Under the pieces are notes generated by a model. That model was not told the origin of the DNA and searched no databases. It was given only the letters and a program-made list of their open reading frames with translations. 64,000 nucleotides of DNA from Fibrobacterota bacterium (GTDB lineage Bacteria; Fibrobacterota; Fibrobacteria; UBA11236), in assembly GCA_028287505.1 (NCBI GenBank), contig JAQBPN010000006.1, positions 98,623 to 162,622 on the forward strand, in the 5' to 3' direction. Numbering within the stretch: position 1 is the stretch's first letter; every line of letters begins with the position of its first letter. Position numbers and translations under genes: made by a program. Of this stretch, positions 42,274-50,435 are shown in pieces.

Positions 42274-43917
42274 ATGAAATTCAATACTTTCAGCATCAAA
42301 GCGAAACTTCTCCTGGGCTTTTCCGTCCTGGCCGCCATGATCGGCTTCATGGGCGCCCGCGGCATCCTGGCCGCCAAGTCGCTGAATGCGCAATTGAAAA
42401 CCGTCGGCGAAAAGGACTTCGTCCACGCCCAACGGGTGCAGGAGATCAAGGAAATCGAAAACAATTGGCAACGCGCCGTGGTGGAGCACATCCTGTTCGT
42501 GGTGCCGGAACAGATGGCGGAACAGGCCAAGAAAATGAAAGTGCGCGGCGACTCTCTGCTCCTGGTCCTCGACAATCTCAAAACCGACCTTGGGGAAGGC
42601 GAGTCCGCCACGCTGCTCGCCGACAATCGCGTGCTCTGGCTGTCCCTGCAAAAGGAAAAGGACGCTTCCGTATATCTTTCCGAGAGCGGGAAAAAGACCC
42701 AGGCGCGGGATTATTGGATTGAAAACGGCCGTCCCCTCGTCAAGAAATTCGACGCCAACATTTCCCGGATCCGGAGCATCCAGCAGACCCTGGTGGATGC
42801 TTCGCTGAAAAATGCGCAGGCCACCTACGCCGCGACGCGCAATCTCCTCTTCGTGCTCTCCATCGCCGCGGCCCTCGCCGGCCTGACGATGGGATTCTTC
42901 ATGGCCGCCTCCATCGGCAAGGCCTTGAACCAGGTGATCCTCAGCCTCACCGCCGGGAGCGAGCAGATTTCCTCCGCGTCGGGACAGGTGAGCCAATCCA
43001 GCCAGTCTTTGGCCGAAGGCGCCAGCGAGCAGGCCTCCTCCCTCCAGGACACGTCCTCCTCCCTGGAAAAACTGGCCGCCATGACCAAACAGAACAGCGA
43101 CAATGCGCGCCAGGCGGATGCCATGGCCGGTGAAGCCCGGGGCGAAGCCGAAGGCAGCCGCGCGGCCATGGACCGCATGGGACAGGCCATCGGCAAGATC
43201 AAGGAGTCGGCGGATCAGACCGCCCGCATCATCAAAACCATCGACGAGATAGCCTTCCAGACCAATCTGCTGGCCTTGAACGCGGCCGTGGAAGCGGCCC
43301 GCGCGGGCGATGCCGGCAAGGGCTTCGCGGTGGTGGCCGAGGAAGTGCGCAACCTGGCGCGCCGGAGCGCGGAAGCGGCCAAGAGCACGGCCGCCCTCAT
43401 CGAGGATTCCCAGCGCAATGCGTCGCAGGGAGTCTCCGTTTCCAAGGAAGTGGGGGATATTCTCATCCGCATCGTGGGAAAAGTGCAGAAACTGGCGCTG
43501 CTGATCGCCGACGTGTCGGCGGCCAGCGATGAGCAGGCGCGCGGGATCGAACAGATCGGCGCGGCCATGGGCCAGATGGACAAGGTGACGCAATCCAACG
43601 CGGCCAGCGCGGAAGAGTCCGCATCCGCCAGCGAAGAGATGTTCGCGCAAGCCAAGGAGCTGGGAGACATGGTCCATGTGCTGGTGGGCATCGTCCGGGG
43701 CGGCGGGGAATCGCAGGCTCTCGCATCCGGGTCCGGAACCCATTCATCCCGCAGCCAGGCCTCCCGTCCGGCCGCGGCCCACAAAGCCGCCAAGCCCATT
43801 CCGGAAGGCGATTGGTCCCCGCAGCCCGCGGCCAAGGCCTCCCGCAACGGACACCACCCCTCGGTCAGGGCGGAGTCCATTCTGCCGTTGTCGGAAGACG
43901 ATCTGAAGGATTTCTGA
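42274..43917 (+). CDS. Methyl-accepting chemotaxis protein B
   Basis: 547 residues. TM1 ([21 protein letters not shown]), a four-helix periplasmic domain with [22 protein letters not shown], and TM2 ([21 protein letters not shown]) lead into a cytoplasmic coiled coil. The conserved tip ([39 protein letters not shown]) is intact. After a Ser/Ala/Pro-rich tether it ends [12 protein letters not shown], nearly the same as MCP C, possibly a docking tail for CheR or CheB. ATG 42274 is preceded by AAAGAGGG. The longer open frame lies inside the porin gene. Confidence 0.94.
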   Translation: MKFNTFSIKAKLLLGFSVLAAMIGFMGARGILAAKSLNAQLKTVGEKDFVHAQRVQEIKEIENNWQRAVVEHILFVVPEQMAEQAKKMKVRGDSLLLVLDNLKTDLGEGESATLLADNRVLWLSLQKEKDASVYLSESGKKTQARDYWIENGRPLVKKFDANISRIRSIQQTLVDASLKNAQATYAATRNLLFVLSIAAALAGLTMGFFMAASIGKALNQVILSLTAGSEQISSASGQVSQSSQSLAEGASEQASSLQDTSSSLEKLAAMTKQNSDNARQADAMAGEARGEAEGSRAAMDRMGQAIGKIKESADQTARIIKTIDEIAFQTNLLALNAAVEAARAGDAGKGFAVVAEEVRNLARRSAEAAKSTAALIEDSQRNASQGVSVSKEVGDILIRIVGKVQKLALLIADVSAASDEQARGIEQIGAAMGQMDKVTQSNAASAEESASASEEMFAQAKELGDMVHVLVGIVRGGGESQALASGSGTHSSRSQASRPAAAHKAAKPIPEGDWSPQPAAKASRNGHHPSVRAESILPLSEDDLKDF

Positions 43918-43989
43918 ATATGGATGCAGGGATCGACCCTCAACCGCCGGTCCCGCTGGCTCCCGAGGGGGCCCGCGGCCGTTCCACAC

Positions 43990-44370
43990 CTAGGGGGCCG
44001 AAAGCCAATCCAGGATCTTCTGCTCTTCGTTGTGCACCATGACCTGCGCGTAGCGGTTCACGGCGGTGTTCTCGAACAGCTTGTTGACCCGGTCGCGGGG
44101 GGAAAGGATTCCCGCCCGCAAACGCCCGCCCCAAACCTCGGCGAACATCTGTCCCAGAGTGTGCCTCTCGAAGTTCGGGATGTCTCCCAGCACCTCGCGG
44201 ATATCCACCATTGCCTTGACGAATCCCGCCCTTACGCATTCGTCCCGGCAGCCCTGCACCAGGATTTTGAAGTCCTCGAGGTTGTACTCCCCCGTCACGA
44301 AGAAAAGCAGATAGTCCGGCTTTTCCTCCAGATCGATCCGGATCCTCTTGGTATTCAATCGCAGTTCCAT
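43990..44370 (-). CDS. STAS/SpoIIAA-like small protein
   Basis: 126 residues: MELRLNTKRIRIDLEEKPDY, then FVKAMVDIREVLGD on a central strand, RVNKLFENTAVNRYAQVMVHNE and a C-terminal KILDWL. The order of strands and the closing helix resemble SpoIIAA-like/STAS domains that act as anti-sigma antagonists or bind partners. The conserved Ser of classical antagonists is not obvious. ATG 44370 has GAGGG just upstream; the open frame further upstream lacks a ribosome-binding site. It is convergent with MCP B and divergent from MCP C, with the shared che control region lying on its upstream side. Confidence 0.65.
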   Translation of the reverse strand: MELRLNTKRIRIDLEEKPDYLLFFVTGEYNLEDFKILVQGCRDECVRAGFVKAMVDIREVLGDIPNFERHTLGQMFAEVWGGRLRAGILSPRDRVNKLFENTAVNRYAQVMVHNEEQKILDWLSAP

Positions 44371-44465
44371 GGACCCTCGCGTGGATTCAAGGAAAGATAA
44401 AACTTGCCGCGGGGGTTTACTCCAAAGACCTTTCCGGCACCGGCGGCCAGAATCCATGCCCGGCC

Positions 44466-44547
44466 AAAATCGGTTTACCCCATAAAGCCAACCGATGCAA
44501 GAGGTTAGCGGGAAAGCGGCCCGATCGGGGACCGAAATCATCCACCC
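44466..44547 (+). promoter_or_regulatory. Upstream activator-like element pair of the MCP C promoter
   Basis: CCAAAATCGG has its AAAA starting at 44466, and CCGAAATCATCCACCC has CCACCC at 44542, again 76 bp apart. The second motif matches its cheA-unit counterpart at 15 of 16 bases. The -24 element is 199 bp from the first motif, 43 bp (about four helical turns) more than at cheR and cheA. The 44371-44742 gap holds no gene. Confidence 0.68.
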
Positions 44548-44664
44548 TTCCGTCCCCGCCTGGAATACGCCTCCGGATCCACCTCCGGAATCCGGGCCCG
44601 CGTTTCCGAGGCAAAATGCCGGGTGAAGCGGGCGGGCACGGGATTTTCGCCGGCTCGCGGCCTC

Positions 44665-44680
44665 TGGCACGGGACTTGCC
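44665..44680 (+). promoter_or_regulatory. Sigma-54 promoter of MCP C
   Basis: TGGCAC-N5-TTGCC, the same -24/-12 core as the cheA unit. The predicted start is near 44692, giving a leader of about 50 nt to the ATG at 44743 with AAGGAG as ribosome-binding site. Confidence 0.92.
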
Positions 44681-44742
44681 ATCATAGCAGGGTATCGATG
44701 GTCCGGTTCGGAAGTTTAATCATCATCGCAAGGAGTTCGAAA

Positions 44743-46413
44743 ATGTTCGCAAAAATGGGATTGAGCGCAAAATTATACCTGGGCTTCGGCGCCGTATTGG
44801 CCGTCTTCTTGACGTTGGGCGGCTATCTCTTCACCAAGCTCCAGTCCGTCGACGCCCTGGAAAAGATCATCACCGGCGACTGCCTGCCGGGCATGGCGTC
44901 CGTGAGCAAGATCGTGTCGCTCGCCCGCGAGAACTACGAACTGATTCCGGAACACATCATCGCCAAGGATCTGGCGGGGAAACAGGCCGTAGAGGCCCAG
45001 ATGCTCGCCTACCGCGGCAAGATGGATGAGGAGCTGAAAGCCTACGAAGGGACCATCACCCAGCCGGAGGACCGCGCCCAGTTCGATGCCATCAAGCCCC
45101 TGCGCGATAAGTACATCGCCGTCCGGGAACAGGTTCTCCAATCCCTCAGCCGGAACAACAAAACCCAGGAAGCCAATGAAGCCTTCACCAAACAAATCCG
45201 TCCGCTCTTCAAGGACTACCTGGGCGCCATCGAAAAGCTCGAGAAATGGAATGCCGATCACGGAGATACCGCCGGCACCCAGATCAAGGCCGCCGTCGCC
45301 TCCTCCAGGGAAGGCTTGATCGTGGGACTGCTCATCGCCGCCGCGCTGGCCGCCGCGATCGGAATCCTGCTGAGCGTCTCGATCGGCAGGGCGCTGAACC
45401 GGGTGATCCAATCCCTGGAATCCGGCAGCACGCAGATTTCCTCCGCGTCCGGACAGGTCAGCCAATCCAGCCAGGAACTCGCCGAAGGCGCCAGCGAACA
45501 GGCCTCCTCCCTGGAAGAGACCTCCGCCTCCCTGGAGGAGTTGTCCTCCATGACCCGGCAGAACAGCGACAATGCGCGCCAGGCCACCGTCATGGCCGAG
45601 GAAGCCCGCGGCGCGGCCGAAAGCGGCAAGGACGCCATGGGACGCATGGGCATGGCCATCGGCAAGATCAAGGAATCCTCGGATCAAACCGCCAAGATCA
45701 TCAAGACCATCGACGAGATAGCCTTCCAGACCAACCTGCTGGCCCTGAATGCGGCCGTGGAAGCGGCCCGCGCGGGCGATGCCGGCAAGGGCTTCGCGGT
45801 GGTGGCCGAGGAAGTGCGCAACCTGGCGCGCCGCAGCGCGGAAGCGGCCAAGAGCACTTCCGCTCTCATAGAAGAATCGCAGAAGAACGCCGAACAGGGC
45901 GTGACCGCATCGGCGGAAGTGGCCGGCATCCAGGATCGCATCGTGGAAGGCGTGCGCAAGCTGGCCCAATTGATCGGCGAGGTCTCGGCGGCAAGCGAAG
46001 AACAATCCAAGGGAATCGGGCAGATCGGCATCGCCGTGGAGCAGATGGACAAGGTGACCCAGTCCAACGCCGCCAACGCGGAAGAATCCGCTTCCGCCAG
46101 CGAAGAATTATACGCCCAGGCCAAGGAACTGAGCGACATGGTCACGGCCCTGATTAACGTCGTGAAAGGCCAAGGCGGATCGTCCATCGCGGACAGGGAA
46201 CCGGCCTCGGTTCCCGCCCCCAAGAAGGCTGTCGCGCATTCGGTCCCCTCCCGCGCTCCCGTAAGGCGGCCCAAAGAATCCGTCCCCTACAAATCCCCTG
46301 CCCGGAAAGAATCCCGGGACTCCGGATCGGAAGAACTCGCCTTGGCCGGCGGCCGCGAGCGCAGACCCGAAACCGTGCTGCCCCTGAGCGACGACGAGTT
46401 GAAAGACTTCTGA
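44743..46413 (+). CDS. Methyl-accepting chemotaxis protein C
   Basis: 556 residues. TM1 ([20 protein letters not shown]), a four-helix periplasmic domain of about 160 residues, TM2 ([20 protein letters not shown]) and a cytoplasmic coiled coil with an intact tip ([39 protein letters not shown]). A basic Pro/Ser tether leads to the tail [12 protein letters not shown] shared with MCP B. AAGGAG stands 9 bp before ATG 44743. First gene of its own sigma-54 unit, followed by the receiver-phosphatase-like protein and NtrB-like kinase. Confidence 0.94.
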   Translation: MFAKMGLSAKLYLGFGAVLAVFLTLGGYLFTKLQSVDALEKIITGDCLPGMASVSKIVSLARENYELIPEHIIAKDLAGKQAVEAQMLAYRGKMDEELKAYEGTITQPEDRAQFDAIKPLRDKYIAVREQVLQSLSRNNKTQEANEAFTKQIRPLFKDYLGAIEKLEKWNADHGDTAGTQIKAAVASSREGLIVGLLIAAALAAAIGILLSVSIGRALNRVIQSLESGSTQISSASGQVSQSSQELAEGASEQASSLEETSASLEELSSMTRQNSDNARQATVMAEEARGAAESGKDAMGRMGMAIGKIKESSDQTAKIIKTIDEIAFQTNLLALNAAVEAARAGDAGKGFAVVAEEVRNLARRSAEAAKSTSALIEESQKNAEQGVTASAEVAGIQDRIVEGVRKLAQLIGEVSAASEEQSKGIGQIGIAVEQMDKVTQSNAANAEESASASEELYAQAKELSDMVTALINVVKGQGGSSIADREPASVPAPKKAVAHSVPSRAPVRRPKESVPYKSPARKESRDSGSEELALAGGRERRPETVLPLSDDELKDF

Positions 46414-46456
46414 TCCCGGAACGCATGGAACGCTCTGCATACCACGGAACAGCATC

Positions 46457-47530
46457 ATGAAAAGCATTCACGCCCTATTGGTCGATGACGACAAAGCCGC
46501 CCTGGAAACCATGGGGATGATCCTGGAAATGGACGACTATCTGGTTTCCACGGCCGAGAGCGGCCAGAATGCCCTGGAGCGCCTGGAATACTCGGAGGAA
46601 AACCCTCCCAGCGTGGACTTCATGGTAGTGGACCTGGATATGAACAATCTTTCCGGCATCGAACTGCTTATGGAAATGCGCAAGCGCGGGCACGACATTC
46701 CCGTGATGGTGGTGACCGGGTTCGCCTCCAAGAACACGGTGGTGGAATTGCTGCGGCATGGCGTGGCGGATTTCCTGGACAAACCCATCCACGTGGAGGA
46801 ATTCAGAATCCGGGTCCATCGCATCGCCAACGAAGCGTTGCGCCGCCGCAAGGAATCGGCCGCCCCCATAGCCCAGCCCACGGGACCCGCATTCCGGGCG
46901 GCAACCGTGCTCGACCTGGGAAACCTGGGTCTTCCTTACGCCTTGTGCCGGTTGCTGGACGAGTCGCCCCGGAACAAACTGGTCATGGCCTGCCGCAAGC
47001 GAACTAGTTTCGAAATCCTGCTGGCGGACGTGAGAGGCTCGGACGCCGAGAGCTTCTACGTTTCCGTGCTGATCAAAACATTTTTCGACAAGTGCCGATC
47101 CCGGGAACTGGGAAGCATGGAATTCCTGAGGGAGTTGAACCAGGTCATCCTCGCCGGCGCCCTCAGGAAGCAGGACGTGGGAGCCATTTTCATCCGCATC
47201 CACCAGGCCGGGAGACGATTGGAAATCATGCCCGCCGGTTACCCCACCCAGTGGTTCCTGGGCCTGGGGGAGGCCAAGCCCCGCATTCTCTCTTTCGCCG
47301 GGTCCCCATTGGGCCTGGTCCCGGAACCCGGGTTCACGTCCTGCGAAGTGCCTTTCAACCGCGGGGATCGACTTTTCATCCTCTCGGAAGGAGAGCCGAA
47401 CGAGACTATTCTCTCCCAGGGTCTGGGTCCCGTGGACAAGATGGCGGAAAATATCTGGCGGGAACTCAAGCCCGAACCCGGGGACGGCCGGGAACAGAAC
47501 GCATTCCTGCTGGGCCTGGAACTGCCGTAG
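46457..47530 (+). CDS. Response regulator with degenerate PP2C (RsbU/SpoIIE-like) output
   Basis: 357 residues. The receiver (1-125) has LLVDDDKA, phospho-acceptor D59 in VVDLDMNNLSG, Thr in VVTGFAS and Lys in LDKPIHV. The C-terminal region (about 165-355) has the order of a PPM/SpoIIE phosphatase: FEILLADVRGSD, FLRELNQVIL, LEIMPAGYPTQWFL, SPLGL, FNRGDRLFILSEG. The metal-binding signatures are altered: DVRGSD for DVSGHG and SEG for TDG. Catalysis is therefore uncertain and it may only bind a partner, for example the STAS-like protein encoded at 43990. It lies 43 bp after MCP C. Confidence 0.78.
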   Translation: MKSIHALLVDDDKAALETMGMILEMDDYLVSTAESGQNALERLEYSEENPPSVDFMVVDLDMNNLSGIELLMEMRKRGHDIPVMVVTGFASKNTVVELLRHGVADFLDKPIHVEEFRIRVHRIANEALRRRKESAAPIAQPTGPAFRAATVLDLGNLGLPYALCRLLDESPRNKLVMACRKRTSFEILLADVRGSDAESFYVSVLIKTFFDKCRSRELGSMEFLRELNQVILAGALRKQDVGAIFIRIHQAGRRLEIMPAGYPTQWFLGLGEAKPRILSFAGSPLGLVPEPGFTSCEVPFNRGDRLFILSEGEPNETILSQGLGPVDKMAENIWRELKPEPGDGREQNAFLLGLELP

Positions 47531-47538
47531 GCGAACCC

Positions 47539-48330
47539 ATGATCGAACTCCGCGAAAATGAGAGCGAAGGCACGGACCGCAATCCGGCCGGGCTGTGCGA
47601 CAACCCCGCCGACTGCGTGTGGCGCCTGGAAACCCTGGGCAAGGTCACCGAAGGCGTGGTGCACGACTTCAACAACATCCTGGCCACCATTTCCGGCTTC
47701 GCGGAACTGATCCTCACCACGGACGATCGCCCCGGGGCGAACCGGAAATCCGTGACCGATTTCGCGCGGCACATCCTGCAAGCGGCCGCCACGGGTCAAT
47801 CCACGGTGCGGGAACTGCGCGTCTTCACCCGCCAGCCGGGCAGCGAAAAGGAAATCCTGGACCTGCACGATGTGTTGATGCAATCCATGGGCATGGCGCG
47901 CGGAGCCATGGGCGGACGCATTTCCATCTCGTCCGATTTCCTGCCGGGATCCGCGAGCGTGGAAGGTTGCCGCGGCCTGCTCCACAACATCTTCATCAAC
48001 CTGTTCTTCAACGCCCGGGACGCCATGCCCCGCGGCGGAGACATCACCGTGAAAACGTCCCTGTTGCGCGGCATCCTCCCGGGCCTGCAAGGCGTGCCGG
48101 ATGTGCTGGTGGTGTCCGTCAAGGACACGGGCGCCGGCATGACCGATGAGGTCCGCGCCCGGCTCTTCGAACCTTTTTTCACCACCAAGGGACGATTGGG
48201 AAGCGGGCTGGGCCTGGCCAACGTGGCCGCGACCGTCAAGGCCCATGGAGGCTGGATCACGGTGGAATCCGCCCTGGAGCGCGGAACCGAATTCCGGATC
48301 CATTTCCCCCTGTGCGACCCACGCGCCTGA
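47539..48330 (+). CDS. NtrB-like soluble histidine kinase
   Basis: 263 residues with no membrane segment and no sensor domain. The phospho-acceptor helix VTEGVVHDFNNILATISGF uses the HDFNN form of the H-box typical of NtrB-related kinases. The HATPase domain has NIFINLFFNARDAMP, VKDTGAGM, FEPFFTTKG and GSGLGLANV. It starts 8 bp after the receiver-phosphatase gene, so that receiver is a plausible partner. The open frame upstream overlaps that gene and has no separate start signal. It could also feed the NtrC-type activator at 33626. Confidence 0.88.
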   Translation: MIELRENESEGTDRNPAGLCDNPADCVWRLETLGKVTEGVVHDFNNILATISGFAELILTTDDRPGANRKSVTDFARHILQAAATGQSTVRELRVFTRQPGSEKEILDLHDVLMQSMGMARGAMGGRISISSDFLPGSASVEGCRGLLHNIFINLFFNARDAMPRGGDITVKTSLLRGILPGLQGVPDVLVVSVKDTGAGMTDEVRARLFEPFFTTKGRLGSGLGLANVAATVKAHGGWITVESALERGTEFRIHFPLCDPRA

Positions 48331-48343
48331 CCGGCCGCGGAGC

Positions 48344-48447
48344 GCTTCACTCGCGAAGAGAGCGCGTCACCTGGCCTATCGTGTGCGTCACCCGACGAAC
48401 CAGGTGCTTCACCCGACGTATCGGGTGTTTCACCCGACGGGACCGGC
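48344..48447 (-). repeat. 21-bp tandem repeats spanning the phosphohexomutase stop codon
   Basis: Units 48427-48447, 48406-48426, 48385-48405 and 48364-48384, plus a diverged 20-bp unit from 48344. On the minus strand the first two copies beyond the coding unit repeat the gene's final GTCGGGTGA, and the fourth keeps only the GGTGA end. TGA recurs in frame every 21 bp after the true stop (48430-48432). Confidence 0.8.
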
Positions 48448-50331
48448 CTTCTCCCGAGCGCGATTGAGGACTTCCTCCGCCGCCTGCGCGTACGCCGACA
48501 GCAACGCGTCGGCATCGGCAAGCTCGGTCTCTCCCACCACTTCGTAGTAATAGCGGAACTTGGGCTCGGTTCCGGAAGGCCGCAGCAGGATCCAGCTGCG
48601 ATCCGTGAACACAATCTTGAGGCCGTCGGCGATATTGGTGCGGGCCACGGTCTTTTCCTGCGCGCCCACCTTGAGGCGATCGCCCTCTTTGACCAGGCCG
48701 CCTTCCAGCGCCTTCATCACCGCGTCCTTGTAGCGCTGCCAGGCTTCCACGGTCACGCCTTTGACGTCAGCGCCGCCTTTGCCCGGATAGAACCAGCCGT
48801 ATTCCCGGCGCAATTCCAGATAGAGTTCCGAGAGGTTGCGTCCGGAGGAGGCCATGGAATCCACCGCGGACAGGAATCCCGCCAGCGCGCACTTTTCCAG
48901 GGTATGCCCGGCGAAAGAGATGCCGTCGCTTTCCTCGTAAGCCATGATGGCTTCGCCCCGGGAGAGGGGGCCGCGGAAGTTCTTGAAGCCCACCGCGGTT
49001 TCGAAAACCTTTTCGCCGCGCTTGCGGGCGATTTCCGAGGCGAAGCCGGAGGAAGGCACGGAGGTGGCGAGACCGCCGTGCAGGCCGCGCCGGAGCAGAT
49101 TGGCGAAGCCGATGGCGGCGAAGCGGTTCATGTCGATGTCCAGGCGGGCGTCGCCGAAGCGGATGCGATCGGCGTCCGGATCCAGGGCGGCGGCCAGGGA
49201 CAGCTTGCGGCCGGCCTTGCGCAGTTCCTCGATGAGGATGGCCTGGTTCCTGGCATTGGGCTCCGGCTTCACCCCGTGGAAGGAGTAATCGTCTTCCGTG
49301 TTGTAAAAGCGGATGGACCCGGAAGCCTCCAGGGCGCCCAAGGTGGCCGCGCCCAGCAGGTTCTGGATGTAACCCCGGGAAGACCCGTGCATATTGTCCA
49401 CGGCGATGAAGAGGTCGCTCGCGTTCTCCCGCAGCCAGGCCCTCAGGGCGTCCAGTTTGAAGACCTTGCTTTTGTTTTCCACGAAGGCCGTGAACATGTC
49501 GGCCGCGTCCACCACGTTGCGCAAGGGGCGGAAATCCGCCGTCGCTTTCGCGAAGGCTTCGCCGGAACGCATCAGGGCGTTGGCGTGTTCCTCGATCAGG
49601 GAAGTGAGATTGACGTCGGCGGGACCGCCGTCGGCCGGGTTGAACTTGATGCCGGCGTATTCCATGGGATTGTGGGAAGGCGTGAAGTTGATGGATCCTG
49701 CGGCCTTGAGCTCCGTAAGGATGGCGGAGCCCACGCCCGTGGGGCATTCGCCCGCGTCGTGGATGCGGATGTTCTCGGCGGCCAGTTCCCGCATGGCGCA
49801 GGCCATGAATTCATCGCCCATGAACCGGTTGTCCCTAAGCAGCACCACGCCCGCGGATTTCACCTGTTCGAAGCTTTCGTAGCCGTTGGTGCGCAGGAAC
49901 TCGCCGGTCTTCATCATGGCGATGATGCCGCGCGCCACTTTATGCACGTTGAGGACCGTGAAGCCTTCGCCGATGGCTTCGCGCCAGCCGGAGGTGCCGA
50001 ACACCACGGTGGTGGGCACATCCGACTCCCGCGCCAGCTTGCCCTGGAACTCGCGGATGCGGGTGATGAACTCCACGCAAGCCTCCCGCAGATGTTCGGA
50101 AAGCGGGTTGGCGTTGAAACAGGCTCCCAGCAGGTTGGCGATCTCCCAGAGATTGGGACCTGTCGGCCCGCTGGGATCGAAGTGGGCCTTGATTTTCGCG
50201 GGCCAATCGCCCGGCAGCACCGCCAGCACGGCCACCATGTCTTCGCCCAGCGCCCTTGCGAAATCCCGCTTCGCCTTGACGATGGCCTCCAGGGATTTGC
50301 CCGTAGTTTCGCCGCTTTTGCCCGTTTCCAT
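48430..50331 (-). CDS. Phosphohexomutase (phosphoglucomutase/phosphomannomutase family)
   Basis: 633-residue alpha-D-phosphohexomutase. FGTSGWR occurs at 111-117. The catalytic phosphoserine Ser219 lies in INFTPSHNPMEY. The metal loop DPDADR is at 384-389, the sugar loop AYEESDGISF follows, and the phosphate loop RPSGTEPKFRYYYE is near the C-terminus. It interconverts hexose 1- and 6-phosphates for glycogen, cell-wall or exopolysaccharide precursors. The sugar preference cannot be fixed. It carries an extra N-terminal segment of about 100 residues and is longer than typical PGM (about 550). It is divergent from ndh with a 104-bp gap. Confidence 0.92.
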   Translation of the reverse strand: METGKSGETTGKSLEAIVKAKRDFARALGEDMVAVLAVLPGDWPAKIKAHFDPSGPTGPNLWEIANLLGACFNANPLSEHLREACVEFITRIREFQGKLARESDVPTTVVFGTSGWREAIGEGFTVLNVHKVARGIIAMMKTGEFLRTNGYESFEQVKSAGVVLLRDNRFMGDEFMACAMRELAAENIRIHDAGECPTGVGSAILTELKAAGSINFTPSHNPMEYAGIKFNPADGGPADVNLTSLIEEHANALMRSGEAFAKATADFRPLRNVVDAADMFTAFVENKSKVFKLDALRAWLRENASDLFIAVDNMHGSSRGYIQNLLGAATLGALEASGSIRFYNTEDDYSFHGVKPEPNARNQAILIEELRKAGRKLSLAAALDPDADRIRFGDARLDIDMNRFAAIGFANLLRRGLHGGLATSVPSSGFASEIARKRGEKVFETAVGFKNFRGPLSRGEAIMAYEESDGISFAGHTLEKCALAGFLSAVDSMASSGRNLSELYLELRREYGWFYPGKGGADVKGVTVEAWQRYKDAVMKALEGGLVKEGDRLKVGAQEKTVARTNIADGLKIVFTDRSWILLRPSGTEPKFRYYYEVVGETELADADALLSAYAQAAEEVLNRAREKAGPVG

Positions 50332-50435
50332 GCCGCACCCTTCCGATTCGAGGAACCCGACCGCCGGAAAAAATAGGTATTTAGTCTTCGTTCCGGAACT
50401 GGCACGGGGCCCGGCGCAAAATTACCTTAGGGAGC

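Noticed and set aside
50400..50425. TGGCAC near the ndh start as a fourth sigma-54 promoter
   Set aside because: The -24 half fits but no TTGC lies at the right distance (CCGGC instead), and the upstream motif pair is absent.
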